A model generated the notes under the pieces. It ran no database searches. It was not told the DNA's origin and saw only the letters and a list, made by a program, of their open reading frames with translations. 51,252 nucleotides of DNA from Bacteroidota bacterium. Its GTDB lineage: Bacteria > Bacteroidota > Bacteroidia > JAIBAJ01. The stretch is taken from positions 1-51,252 of the forward strand of contig CANJNG010000007.1 of the NCBI GenBank assembly GCA_947475205.1. Direction: 5' to 3'. Position numbers and translations under genes: made by a program. Below, piece after piece: positions 32,913 to 41,023 of this stretch (within the stretch, counting starts at the first letter, position 1; each line of letters opens with the position of its first letter).

Positions 32913-34379
32913 ATGAAAAACATATTTACACTCATTGCCTTCTTTATCTTTCATTTAGGGTATGCACAACAGGTTAAGTTTGCTAAAACTTATGGAAGCG
33001 TTGGAGATGATGTGGGCAGATGTGTGCGGGAAACTGCCGACCACGGCTTTATTGTTACAGGTAGCACAAGCAGTGCTGCAAACACAAATGCTGACTTGTA
33101 TTTATTTAAGTTGGATTCGATGGGTCATTTAAAATGGAGCAATCACTTTGGAAGTTCGTTTGGAACAGAAAATGGCAAAAAAGTAATCCAAACTGCTGAT
33201 GGTGGATATATCGCCGTAGGTTTTACCAATTCATTGGGAGGTGCAAATGGTTACGATATTTATATTGTCAAAGCCAATTCTAATGGCGGATTAGTTTGGG
33301 AAAAAACTTTTGGCGGAAGTGATTGGGATTTTGCAAACGATATTCTACTGCTTCCTAACGGAAACTATTTAATTGCGGGAACAACCTACAGTTACGGTGC
33401 AGGAAACAGCGATATGTATTTACTTGAAATTGATAATACAGGGGAAAAGGTTTGGGATAAAACCATTGGTGGCACTGGTGAGGAAACTGCAAATGCAGTG
33501 GCGTTAAGTAAAGACAATAAACTACTTATTTGTGGCAATACTACTTCAGAAGGTCATGGAGGTTCTGATGGTTATGTAGTGAAGGCAGAGCTTGATGGTA
33601 ATACTATTTGGACAAAAACTTTTGGCAGCGACAGTACAGATTTCTTTTCTGATATCCTTTCATTTAGCGACACCACTTATATAGCAGTTGGAACAACTAA
33701 TGGTTTCGGGCTATCATGTAAGAACAGCTACTACGTTAGAATGAAAAGCGATGGAACAATAATGTATGAAAAGAATGATGGAGGGGTACAGGATGCTGAG
33801 GTATATGAAGTTATAACGAATCCCTCCGAAAGTGTAGTGTCTATGATAGGTTATGGTAAGAATTTTGGGCAGGGTGGTAAGACTATTTGGTTTTACATGA
33901 TGACAAAGGAATCCTATTGGATAAGTGCCCCTACCTATGGTGGACTTAGAGATGATGAAGGTTTTTCTGCTGCCTACACTCACGATAACGGATATGTAAT
34001 TGGAGCAACTACCGATGGATATACTGGTGATTACACCGATGTGTTAATTATCAAAACAGATATGTATGGCCGGGATAGTTTGCCGGAAGAATTTGCCGAA
34101 CATGTTAATGATTCATTAGTGGGGATTAAACAACAAGCAGCCATTAATGAAAAGTGCTTTGCGTTTACGGATAATCAGAATCTAATTATTCAATCATCGG
34201 CAAAGCCGATTACACGGATTTTCATCACCACTATGCTTGGCGAGGTCATAATGGAAAGTGAAGTAAATTCAAAGCAAGAGTTTTTGGTAAATACTAATGC
34301 TTTTGCATCGGGGCTTTATTTTGTAAAGACCACTTTATTTAACAATAGCACTTTTCTCAATAAAGTAGTTATCAATTAG
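32913..34379 (+). CDS. Secreted beta-propeller-like repeat protein with T9SS type A sorting tail
   Basis: The 488-residue protein has a signal peptide (residues 1-18, ending GYAQ). It has about seven repeats of some 50 residues with the pattern KTYGSVGDDVGRCVRETADHG and WEKTFGGSDWDFANDILLLP, in which a D-x-G-(Y/F)-I-(A/V)-x-G strand recurs; this fits a bladed propeller. The last ~80 residues are a T9SS type A tail (RIFITTMLGEVIMES ... SGLYFVKTTL ... FLNKVVIN). It abuts the GT39 gene without a gap and precedes another membrane gene, so surface glycosylation of this protein is possible but only inferred. Confidence 0.82.
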   Translation: MKNIFTLIAFFIFHLGYAQQVKFAKTYGSVGDDVGRCVRETADHGFIVTGSTSSAANTNADLYLFKLDSMGHLKWSNHFGSSFGTENGKKVIQTADGGYIAVGFTNSLGGANGYDIYIVKANSNGGLVWEKTFGGSDWDFANDILLLPNGNYLIAGTTYSYGAGNSDMYLLEIDNTGEKVWDKTIGGTGEETANAVALSKDNKLLICGNTTSEGHGGSDGYVVKAELDGNTIWTKTFGSDSTDFFSDILSFSDTTYIAVGTTNGFGLSCKNSYYVRMKSDGTIMYEKNDGGVQDAEVYEVITNPSESVVSMIGYGKNFGQGGKTIWFYMMTKESYWISAPTYGGLRDDEGFSAAYTHDNGYVIGATTDGYTGDYTDVLIIKTDMYGRDSLPEEFAEHVNDSLVGIKQQAAINEKCFAFTDNQNLIIQSSAKPITRIFITTMLGEVIMESEVNSKQEFLVNTNAFASGLYFVKTTLFNNSTFLNKVVIN

Positions 34380-34416
34380 TGCTGATTTGTTGTTTCTAAA
34401 TCGCAACAAAATCTAA

Positions 34417-35727
34417 ATGCAATTAGGCAATAAATTACTCGAAAAGAGTATTTTCATTTGCTTTGCAGCCTTAGCTTTATTCCTTACTTTCAATAGGCAC
34501 AGCAAGTCGGGTTACTTTAATTATCACAGTGAAGTATGGGCAGATAAATCAGGCTACTATGTTTATCTACCTGCGGCAGTAAACTTTAATTTCAACCCTT
34601 CCAACTTTCCCGATTCTGTTGATAGTAAAACGGGCGGAGGATTTACATTAGACTATTCAACAGGTAACATTATCACCAAATATACTTATGGTGTAGCCTT
34701 GCTTCAATTACCCTTCTATTCAATTGCCAATGTTACAGCAAAACCATTAGGCTATGACCAAAACGGATTTTCACCCATCTATCATTGGAGTGTGAATGTG
34801 GCTTCGGTGTTTTATCTCACAATAGGTTTGTTCTTTCTATTCAGCTATTTAATAACAACTTTTGATTCGCTCTCGGTGTTTTTAGTGCTGTTTTCTATCT
34901 TCTTCGGCACTAATCTTTATTTCTATTCTATTGACGAAACTGGGATGTCTCACATTTATTCCTTTTCCTTGTTTTGCATTTATTTGTATTCGCTTCAAAG
35001 AACAAACTATTTACAAGCACAAAGTATCCTCAGGTGTTTTCTGTGGGGAATTTTGGTTGGGTCAATAATCCTAATTCGCCCAACAAATGCTGTATTCATT
35101 ATAATTACCTATCTCTTTCTCGATTTTGAAAGCAAAGCAGAATCTTTTTCCCGATTCGAACGCATTCTTTCTCCAACAATAGCATTGCCAACTATGGCAG
35201 GGGTTTTACTTGTGTTTATTCCACAAGTTCTATATTGGAAGCATACTTATGGCTCGTTTATTCATTACAGTTACGGTAATGAAGGCTTTAATTTCCTGAA
35301 ACCTGAATTAATCCAAACATGGCTTTCACCCGATAATGGATTAATTACCTATTGCCCGCTATTCATGGCAATTCTTGCAGGCTTGGCATACACTATTAAT
35401 AAAGGCGTTAAAAATGGAATTATGATTTTAGGTTTGTTCCTAATTATCTCTTACATATTATCCTCTTGGTGGGATTGGAGTTATGGTTGTTCGTTTGGTG
35501 CAAGAAACTACATTGAATATATGAGTGTCTTTAGCATTCCATTGGCTCACCTTTATCAAAGAATTAATCAAGCAAAGGGATTAAGCCTTTACGGATTTTG
35601 GTTTTTCATTATACTCTGTATTGCATTTAACCTAAAAATGACTTACAGTTATGATGAATGTTTTGGTGGGACAATGTATTGGGATTGGGATAAGTATTGG
35701 GAAATACTGAAAAGGCCTATGAATTAA
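34417..35727 (+). CDS. Multipass membrane protein, GT-C-like, function unknown
   Basis: The 436-residue protein has about ten to eleven membrane segments. The first extracytoplasmic loop carries YHSEVWADKSGYYVYLPAAV, with acidic residues where GT-C glycosyltransferases have catalytic Asp, and TKYTYGVALLQLPFY and CSFGARNYIEYMSVF are conserved-looking loops. I recall similar uncharacterised Bacteroidota proteins. It follows the T9SS protein by 37 bases and ends the three-gene unit. A role in polymer or glycan assembly is plausible; no definite family was identified. Confidence 0.68.
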   Translation: MQLGNKLLEKSIFICFAALALFLTFNRHSKSGYFNYHSEVWADKSGYYVYLPAAVNFNFNPSNFPDSVDSKTGGGFTLDYSTGNIITKYTYGVALLQLPFYSIANVTAKPLGYDQNGFSPIYHWSVNVASVFYLTIGLFFLFSYLITTFDSLSVFLVLFSIFFGTNLYFYSIDETGMSHIYSFSLFCIYLYSLQRTNYLQAQSILRCFLWGILVGSIILIRPTNAVFIIITYLFLDFESKAESFSRFERILSPTIALPTMAGVLLVFIPQVLYWKHTYGSFIHYSYGNEGFNFLKPELIQTWLSPDNGLITYCPLFMAILAGLAYTINKGVKNGIMILGLFLIISYILSSWWDWSYGCSFGARNYIEYMSVFSIPLAHLYQRINQAKGLSLYGFWFFIILCIAFNLKMTYSYDECFGGTMYWDWDKYWEILKRPMN

Positions 35728-35765
35728 CCTCCCCCCACAAAAAAACCGCCCTCCCCAAAAAACGG
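35726..35765. repeat. Left copy of an imperfect direct repeat bracketing the zinc-ribbon/MazF segment
   Basis: The first 12 bases (AACCTCCCCCCA) and the core CCGCCCTCCC are identical in the copy at 39491-39532, with A-rich spacers that differ by a three-base indel. The copies are 3.77 kb apart. Confidence 0.55.
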
Positions 35766-35780
35766 AAAGTCGTTTTTCCA
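35758..35780 (+). terminator. Weak terminator after the membrane-protein gene
   Basis: AAAAACG pairs with CGTTTTT across a six-base loop (GAAAGT), ending in a T run. The stem is AT-rich, so efficiency is uncertain. Confidence 0.4.
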
Positions 35781-35814
35781 TTAATCCAATTTCCTATTTT
35801 CGCTTCTCCAAAAA

Positions 35815-36606
35815 ATGTCCCTCCTCGAAGCCCAAACCCTCGCCGCCCTCCACCAAGGCCGCTGCCTAAGCCCCGAATATATTGACGATTACCACAAACT
35901 AAAATGGATGTGTGGCAAAGGCCACACCTGGGATATGACACCTATTTCAGCCCGGCAGGGAGCCTGGTGTCCGAGATGTGAAAGGGATGTATTATTAGCA
36001 AAAGAAAGAAACGGAAAACTTGAAAAAATGCAGAAGCTTGCCCAACAGAAAGGCGGTTTATGCTTATCAACCGAATATGTTACTAGTAAAACTAAGTTAA
36101 CATGGCAATGTGCTCAGGGACACGTTTGGATGGCAATTCCAAATTGTATATCAATGGGTCAGTGGTGCCCCAAATGTGGTAAGAAAAGAACGGCCGAAAA
36201 GAATAAACTCAGTATTGACGAATTTCGCCAAATTGCTATTAACAATGGAGGAAAGCTGGTTTCAGAAAAATATATAACCGCCAGTGAACGCCTCTTATTT
36301 GAATGCCAAGAAGGCCACCAATGGAAAACCACGCCTGCGAGTATCAAGCATGCCCATTCCTGGTGTCCGGTGTGTGCCCTTGAGAATAGATACAAAACCC
36401 GAAGAACTAATATAGGGGTATTCCACAAAATAGCAGCCGGGCACGGAGGGAAACTGTTATCGGAAAAATACATTAATAACTATACGCCCTTGCTTTGGCA
36501 ATGCAGCAAAGGTCACCAATGGTACACTCCCCCAAAAAGCATAAAACAAGGTAGCTGGTGTCCCGAATGCAAAAAAGAAAAAGGTAAGTCCAAGCCCAAA
36601 TCATAA
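35815..36606 (+). CDS. Zinc-ribbon repeat protein, four CHCC modules
   Basis: The 263-residue protein is four repeats of about 62 residues. Each has a lead (GGKLLSEKYI) then C-x3-H-x-W-x(12-13)-W-C-x2-C, e.g. CSKGHQWYTPPKSIKQGSWC followed by PEC. All 16 candidate zinc ligands are intact. The first module differs from the rest (QGRCLSPEYID, RQGAWC) and is shared with the first modules of the two downstream genes. The modules resemble the probable zinc-ribbon / treble-clef family (DUF4379/DUF723-like), sometimes found in nuclease-associated proteins. No catalytic domain is attached. Nucleic-acid binding is inferred, not shown. Confidence 0.8.
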   Translation: MSLLEAQTLAALHQGRCLSPEYIDDYHKLKWMCGKGHTWDMTPISARQGAWCPRCERDVLLAKERNGKLEKMQKLAQQKGGLCLSTEYVTSKTKLTWQCAQGHVWMAIPNCISMGQWCPKCGKKRTAEKNKLSIDEFRQIAINNGGKLVSEKYITASERLLFECQEGHQWKTTPASIKHAHSWCPVCALENRYKTRRTNIGVFHKIAAGHGGKLLSEKYINNYTPLLWQCSKGHQWYTPPKSIKQGSWCPECKKEKGKSKPKS

Positions 36607-36612
36607 TTTCCA

Positions 36613-38172
36613 ATGTCCCTCCTCGAAGCCCAAACCCACGCCGCCGCCCGGCAAGGCCGCTGCCTCAGCACCGAATATATTGATGCTTACAGCAAGTTAA
36701 AGTGGATGTGTGATGAAGGTCACACCTGGGATGCCGACATGATAGTGATGCGGCAGGGGGCATGGTGTCCGGGGTGCGAACGGGAAAGAAAAGGCATACA
36801 GGACAAGGCCGAGCGGCTGGAAGAAATACGGAAAATAGCAAAAGAAAAGGGAGGCCAATGCCTATCGGATGAATATGTGTCCTTTGCGGGCAAACTCAAG
36901 TTTAGGTGCAGCGAAGGACATGAATGGCGGACGAGTTGGCAGATATTGAAAAATGGAAGCTGGTGTGTGCAGTGTGTTAGAGCAAGGCGGACAAAAACCA
37001 TTGACGACCTTTTAAAGATTGCTAAAGAAAAAGGCGGAAAGTGCCTTTCAGATACTTACTTAGGTGTCTATACGCCCATGAAATGGCAATGTGCCGAAGG
37101 CCATATATGGGAAACAAAACCAAGTGTAATACGTAATGGCTCCTGGTGCAGGCAATGCAGTAACAAGAACACAGGCCTTCGGCAAAGACTGGATATAGAA
37201 CCCTTCAGAGTTTTGGCCAAAGAACGGGGCGGAAAGCTAATTTCCGAAACCTATCTGGGCGTGAGCAAACCATTGGAATGGGAATGTGGCGAGGGCCACC
37301 GCTGGAAGGCAAAACCGGCAAGAATCCGATTAGGCAACTGGTGTCCACAGTGCTACAATAATCGCCGGGGTAATACCTTAAAACTAGGAATAGAATTCTT
37401 TCAGGAATTGGCCTCCGAAATGGGAGGTAAGCTTTTGTCGAAAGAGTATATAAGCACCCACACCCCCCTTTTGTGGGAATGCAGCAAGGGACACCAATGG
37501 AAAGCCGCACCAAACGCCATCAAATACAAACATTGGTGCAAAAAATGCAAGGACAAGCAAAAGGGTATAAACAGCCGGTTAGATATAGAGGTGTTTCGCA
37601 ATATAGCTAAGGAAAATGGCGGGAAACTGCTATCAGACGAGTATTTCGGGAACAGTGTGAAACTATTATGGGAATGCAGCGAAGGCCATCAATGGGAAAC
37701 CAAGCCCGAATCAATCAGGGGAGGAAGCTGGTGCGGAATATGTTCAAACAAGCAAAACGGTGAAAACCGAAAAGGTAACCTAGCCGACTGTCAAGAGTTG
37801 GCTCGCCAACGGGGAGGAAAGTTACTATCAGAAAAATACACAAAAAGCGGGACAAAAATGCTATGGCAATGCGACAAAGGCCATCAATGGAGTGCTGCGG
37901 CATCTGCCATAAAGCACGGGGTATGGTGCATGAAATGTTATCGCGAACGAAGAGGCAAAAGCCAAAGATTGGGACTGGAGCCATTTCAGAAAATTGCAGA
38001 AGAGCGTGGAGGAAAGCTGCTTTCAGATTCTTACACAAACAACCATACACCTATGCTTTGGCAGTGTAAAGAGGGGCATCAGTGGATGGCTGCAGCCAGC
38101 ACCATCAAAGACCAAGGCTCGTGGTGTCTTCAATGCTATAAAGAAAAAGTTAAACCCAATCCAAAACCCTAA
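36613..38172 (+). CDS. Zinc-ribbon repeat protein, eight CHCC modules
   Basis: The 519-residue protein begins MSLLEAQTHAAARQGRCLST, nearly identical to its neighbours, and contains eight modules, at about residues 1-58, 70-125, 133-190, 197-255, 262-318, 327-385, 392-450 and 457-515. Every module keeps C-x3-H and WC-x2-C, e.g. CSEGHQWETKPESIRGGSWC. Linkers are basic and often contain LDIEPFR or LGIEFFQ before the next GGKLLS. It starts six bases after the four-module gene stop and ends six bases before the three-module gene. The neat doubling of module number suggests growth by module duplication. Confidence 0.82.
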   Translation: MSLLEAQTHAAARQGRCLSTEYIDAYSKLKWMCDEGHTWDADMIVMRQGAWCPGCERERKGIQDKAERLEEIRKIAKEKGGQCLSDEYVSFAGKLKFRCSEGHEWRTSWQILKNGSWCVQCVRARRTKTIDDLLKIAKEKGGKCLSDTYLGVYTPMKWQCAEGHIWETKPSVIRNGSWCRQCSNKNTGLRQRLDIEPFRVLAKERGGKLISETYLGVSKPLEWECGEGHRWKAKPARIRLGNWCPQCYNNRRGNTLKLGIEFFQELASEMGGKLLSKEYISTHTPLLWECSKGHQWKAAPNAIKYKHWCKKCKDKQKGINSRLDIEVFRNIAKENGGKLLSDEYFGNSVKLLWECSEGHQWETKPESIRGGSWCGICSNKQNGENRKGNLADCQELARQRGGKLLSEKYTKSGTKMLWQCDKGHQWSAAASAIKHGVWCMKCYRERRGKSQRLGLEPFQKIAEERGGKLLSDSYTNNHTPMLWQCKEGHQWMAAASTIKDQGSWCLQCYKEKVKPNPKP

Positions 38173-38178
38173 TTCCTA

Positions 38179-38748
38179 ATGTCCCTCCTCGAAGCCCAAA
38201 CCCTCGCTGCCGCCCGCCAAGGCCGCTGCCTTAGTAAGGTATATGTTGATGAGGACAGCAAGCTAAAGTGGACGTGCAGTCAAAACCACGTTTGGCATGA
38301 AACCCTTAAAACGGTGAGGCAAGGAGCATGGTGTGCAAAGTGTGAAAAATTGGAAACCAAGCAGAAAAAGAACGCCGAAGCATTGATTATAGCTAAGCAA
38401 ATTGCTAAAGCTAAAGGCGGCGAATGTCTGATTGATGAATTGGCTAGTTCCGCATTCAGAATACCACTTAGGTGTTCAAATAACCATACTTGGAAAGCAA
38501 GGTACCAAAGCCTAAAAATGGGCTCTTGGTGTAAACAATGTTATTACGATAACCTAATACCGCTTTTGGAGAAATATCAAAATATAGCCATCGCCCGTGG
38601 CGGAAAATTACTTTCAGAAGCAATTAAAAGTACTCAATATTTATGTATTTGGGAATGCAGAAAAGGCCACCAATGGAAAGCCCCAGCACAAAAAATAAAT
38701 AAAGGCCATTGGTGTCCTGTGTGTGAAAAGGAAAATAAAGCCGAATAG
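38179..38748 (+). CDS. Zinc-ribbon repeat protein, three CHCC modules
   Basis: The 189-residue protein has the same leader (MSLLEAQTLAAARQGRCLSK) and three modules with intact ligands: CSQNHVWHETLKTVRQGAWC, CSNNHTWKARYQSLKMGSWC and CRKGHQWKAPAQKINKGHWC, each followed by x-x-C. The first two modules have NH in place of the usual GH. It is the last gene of the tandem array; downstream lies a convergent toxin-antitoxin operon. Function unknown, as for its paralogs. Confidence 0.78.
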   Translation: MSLLEAQTLAAARQGRCLSKVYVDEDSKLKWTCSQNHVWHETLKTVRQGAWCAKCEKLETKQKKNAEALIIAKQIAKAKGGECLIDELASSAFRIPLRCSNNHTWKARYQSLKMGSWCKQCYYDNLIPLLEKYQNIAIARGGKLLSEAIKSTQYLCIWECRKGHQWKAPAQKINKGHWCPVCEKENKAE

Positions 38749-38813
38749 ATGGATTAGGGGGAAATATTTGTCCACCTTCCCCATTTCATTAGCCAAGCCG
38801 GAGAAGGAATTAA

Positions 38814-39158
38814 TCACCTTAACCCTAAGGCTAATTCAAGTTTGGTATTTAATTCACCAATCCTTGTTTTGGGTAATGAGCCCAATTCGCCTGAAATAAC
38901 CGATGTATGAAGTGTGGCCAATTTATCCATCCGAATAATTGAGTTTTGCTTTAAGCCGGTTTGAGCAAAACCGCTGTCGGAAATGTTCAGCAACAAATCA
39001 TATTTGGAGCTTAAATTATCAGTCTTTGATGAAATAAAAGCAACAATGAAATCTCCATCCTTTGATGAAGATGGGCTAAGCACAATGGCAGGTCGGCGTT
39101 TGCTTCCGCTTAAATCAGTGAACGGAAATTTGGCCAGAATAATCGTCCCCCGCTTCAT
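38814..39158 (-). CDS. Type II toxin, MazF/PemK family
   Basis: The 114-residue protein has the PemK/MazF beta-barrel signature: KRGTIILAKFPFTDLSGSKR with RRPAIVLS, then LNISDSGFAQTGLKQNSIIR and MDKLATL. MazF-like toxins are ribosome-independent mRNA interferases. The Arg in KRRPA and the Thr in QTGLKQNS correspond to the usual active-site positions. Its ATG directly abuts the stop codon of the upstream antitoxin gene, so translation is probably coupled. Cleavage specificity cannot be predicted. Confidence 0.87.
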   Translation of the reverse strand: MKRGTIILAKFPFTDLSGSKRRPAIVLSPSSSKDGDFIVAFISSKTDNLSSKYDLLLNISDSGFAQTGLKQNSIIRMDKLATLHTSVISGELGSLPKTRIGELNTKLELALGLR

Positions 39159-39383
39159 TTAGTATTTTTTCTTTAAGTCGGCATCTGTGTATATGTCTTC
39201 TTCGGGTTCTTTTAGAAAATCAAAAGATGCTGATGAATTCACATAAACTGCTATTTCTTTGCCCGAAATATCATCGGAAGTTTCGTCTAGAAAGGTAATG
39301 AGCACTTTCGTAGGTTTTTTAATCGAAACGGTTTCTGCCAGTTTTAGGGTTTTGCCGTCGTAGGTGCCTATTACACTTAGCAT
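39159..39383 (-). CDS. Antitoxin partner of the MazF/PemK-type toxin
   Basis: The 74-residue protein reads MLSVIGTYDGKTLKLAETVS with a basic KKPTKVLITFLDE strand, which fits a short beta-rich DNA-binding N-terminus, followed by an acidic C-terminal tail (FLKEPEEDIYTDADLKKKY) that would neutralise the toxin. Position, size and overlap with the toxin gene support the role. The family is not certain; it resembles the AF2212/DUF104 type rather than MazE. Confidence 0.75.
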   Translation of the reverse strand: MLSVIGTYDGKTLKLAETVSIKKPTKVLITFLDETSDDISGKEIAVYVNSSASFDFLKEPEEDIYTDADLKKKY

Positions 39384-39490
39384 GGTAAATTTATTTAAAG
39401 CAAAGATAAAGTGGTTTTTAATGGGATTGTAAAAAAGACTTCACCCCCCTCCCTCATTCCCCATAATTAAGCATCCCTCCCCTTTCGTTC

Positions 39491-39532
39491 AACCTCCCCC
39501 CAAAACGCAAAAACCGCCCTCCCGAAAAATCG
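39491..39532. repeat. Right copy of the imperfect direct repeat
   Basis: Partner of 35726-35765: AACCTCCCCCCA and CCGCCCTCCC are identical. It overlaps the left arm of the terminator at 39508-39548. Confidence 0.55.
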
Positions 39533-39548
39533 AGAGGGCGGTTTTTTT
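39508..39548 (-). terminator. Strong bidirectional terminator after the 268-residue duplicated-domain gene
   Basis: AAAACCGCCCTC (39510-39521) pairs perfectly with GAGGGCGGTTTT (39534-39545); T runs lie on both strands. It would end transcription of the minus-strand gene whose stop codon is at 39592. Confidence 0.85.
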
Positions 39549-39577
39549 GTAGGGGTTCAAAATTTTGAACCCCTACA
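39548..39577. repeat. 30-bp perfect palindrome (REP-like)
   Basis: The half-site TGTAGGGGTTCAAAA (39548-39562) is followed at once by its exact reverse complement (39563-39577). It lies between the terminator and the stop codon of the 268-residue gene. It could be a REP-like element or an extra hairpin protecting the mRNA end. Confidence 0.85.
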
Positions 39578-39591
39578 GTGACGGTTGACGT

Positions 39592-40398
39592 TTATTCCAC
39601 CGGTGCCGGAGGTGTTCCTCCGCCGCCGCCGTGGCTGCTGCTGCCAATATGCACCTCGAAGCCCCAATACAATAATTCTTTGGGTTTTTCGCTATAGGTA
39701 GCCAGCAGCAAATCGCGAATAAGCCCTATGTTATAATAGGTGGTGCCGGGCGTATCTATGGTTTGCCCTTCTGCATAGCCCAAAAGGTTTGCCAATTGAT
39801 TATTCTTTGCCTCTTTTTCTATACGGTTGTTTTCGGCTTTTTCGTAAAAATCCTTCGCATCCTGAGTTACCCCGGCAAAAAGTAGCATATCTACCTTGCC
39901 CGTAAGCGGGCTATTTACGCCCAAAGCAGTATGTCTTTTATTGATATTGGCGGCCAACTCAATCATATCGGTGGGGCTGCCCAACGGAATATCAATAGCC
40001 ACAGTGCGTTTGCCCTCAAATTGGCTTATCACCACATTAAACCCCCACACCTCAAGCGATTCGGGTGTTACGTTATACTTCACCTTCAAAAAATCGCGAC
40101 TTTTCACAATAAAATAGTGCAAAGTATTCAGCACTTGCAGCGTTTGCCCCTCGCCACTCCCAATTTTAGTTTCGGCTATATTCCGGTTTCCCTGCATTTC
40201 GTCGTCGGCCAAATCGGCATCGGCTTTTAATTGCTTGCAAAGTAAATGCTGTGCCGCTATAGCCACCCAATCGAAATCAGTGGCTATGGGGCTGTTTGCT
40301 GCCAGGGCCGTGTTTTGAGCAATAATGTCCCCCATCAATTCATTAGTACCCTCGGGGCTGCCGATGGGTAGTACTACGGTAATGTCTTCTGCTGCCAT
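39592..40398 (-). CDS. Protein with tandemly duplicated domain of unknown function (paralog 1)
   Basis: The 268-residue protein is an internal duplication. Each half (about 5-125 and 128-250) has a strand such as VVLPIGSPEGTNELMGDI or AIDIPLGSPTDMIELAANI, then TALxxNSP, a long charged helix, LLGYAEGQT-like, and ends with P-x-x-L-x-x-WGF-(N/E)-V-x-I. A Gly-rich and Pro-rich tail follows (GGGGGTPPAPVE). There is no signal peptide. It is transcribed away from a paralog at 41024-41821, with a very AT-rich spacer between them. I recall similar multi-copy Bacteroidota proteins without known function. Confidence 0.65.
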   Translation of the reverse strand: MAAEDITVVLPIGSPEGTNELMGDIIAQNTALAANSPIATDFDWVAIAAQHLLCKQLKADADLADDEMQGNRNIAETKIGSGEGQTLQVLNTLHYFIVKSRDFLKVKYNVTPESLEVWGFNVVISQFEGKRTVAIDIPLGSPTDMIELAANINKRHTALGVNSPLTGKVDMLLFAGVTQDAKDFYEKAENNRIEKEAKNNQLANLLGYAEGQTIDTPGTTYYNIGLIRDLLLATYSEKPKELLYWGFEVHIGSSSHGGGGGTPPAPVE

Positions 40399-41023
40399 TT
40401 TGTTTAAGAGTTGTGGGCTCGCCTAAAGGCAACCCGGGTTAATAATTAGGTTTATAAATTGAAGGCAAATATGGTGAAAGTTCATGAATAAACCTTAAGC
40501 ACTCTAAAAAAAATATGGCTTTAATGCCCTAATGTTCAACTATTACCACCGTTTTGCCGAATACTCAGTGTTATCTGGGTTCTTATAGTTATAACTAAAT
40601 TTTAATTACTCCATACTATAATTTAATTAACACAAACTAATCATTTAATTAATCATATTCTAAATTAAATACTAACGAATTAAAATTAAATAGCAGTAAC
40701 TACTATATTAATAGTATAAATTATCATATAATTAATACATACTTAACAATTTGCAATAACAATTAATAAGATATAACCTATTTAATTAATAGTTTTAATT
40801 AATTAATACTAAGTTTGTAATATTAATTAGATAATTACTTCTAAAAATACTTAATCTTAACTAAAACCTATTAAATATAGCTTAAAAAATGTATAGTATG
40901 TATTAATTATTTAAGATTAATGTTTAATTTTGTGGCAGTTTAAGCAACATCCAATTTAATGGCGAGTAAAATTTTGATAGTTTGCTTTGGGTTTTTCAAA
41001 CTTAAATCTACATTTTCATAAAA
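40399..41023. other. Very AT-rich divergent intergenic region
   Basis: The 625 bases between the two divergent paralogs hold no gene. From about 40590 to 40960 the sequence is almost only A and T, with TTAATTAA at 40623, 40645, 40782, 40795 and 40799. Both promoters must lie here, but no exact TAnnTTTG is obvious next to the ATGs. It may bind an AT-hook or H-NS-like protein, or be recent foreign DNA. Confidence 0.7.

Noticed and set aside
35717-38069. Opposite-strand and shifted frames in the zinc-ribbon genes
   Set aside because: They arise from the repeated codon pattern; the plus-strand frames have intact motifs in every module.
35726-39532. Composite transposon or integrated element
   Set aside because: The direct repeats are imperfect and terminator-like, and no transposase or integrase gene lies inside, so mobility is only raised as a question.
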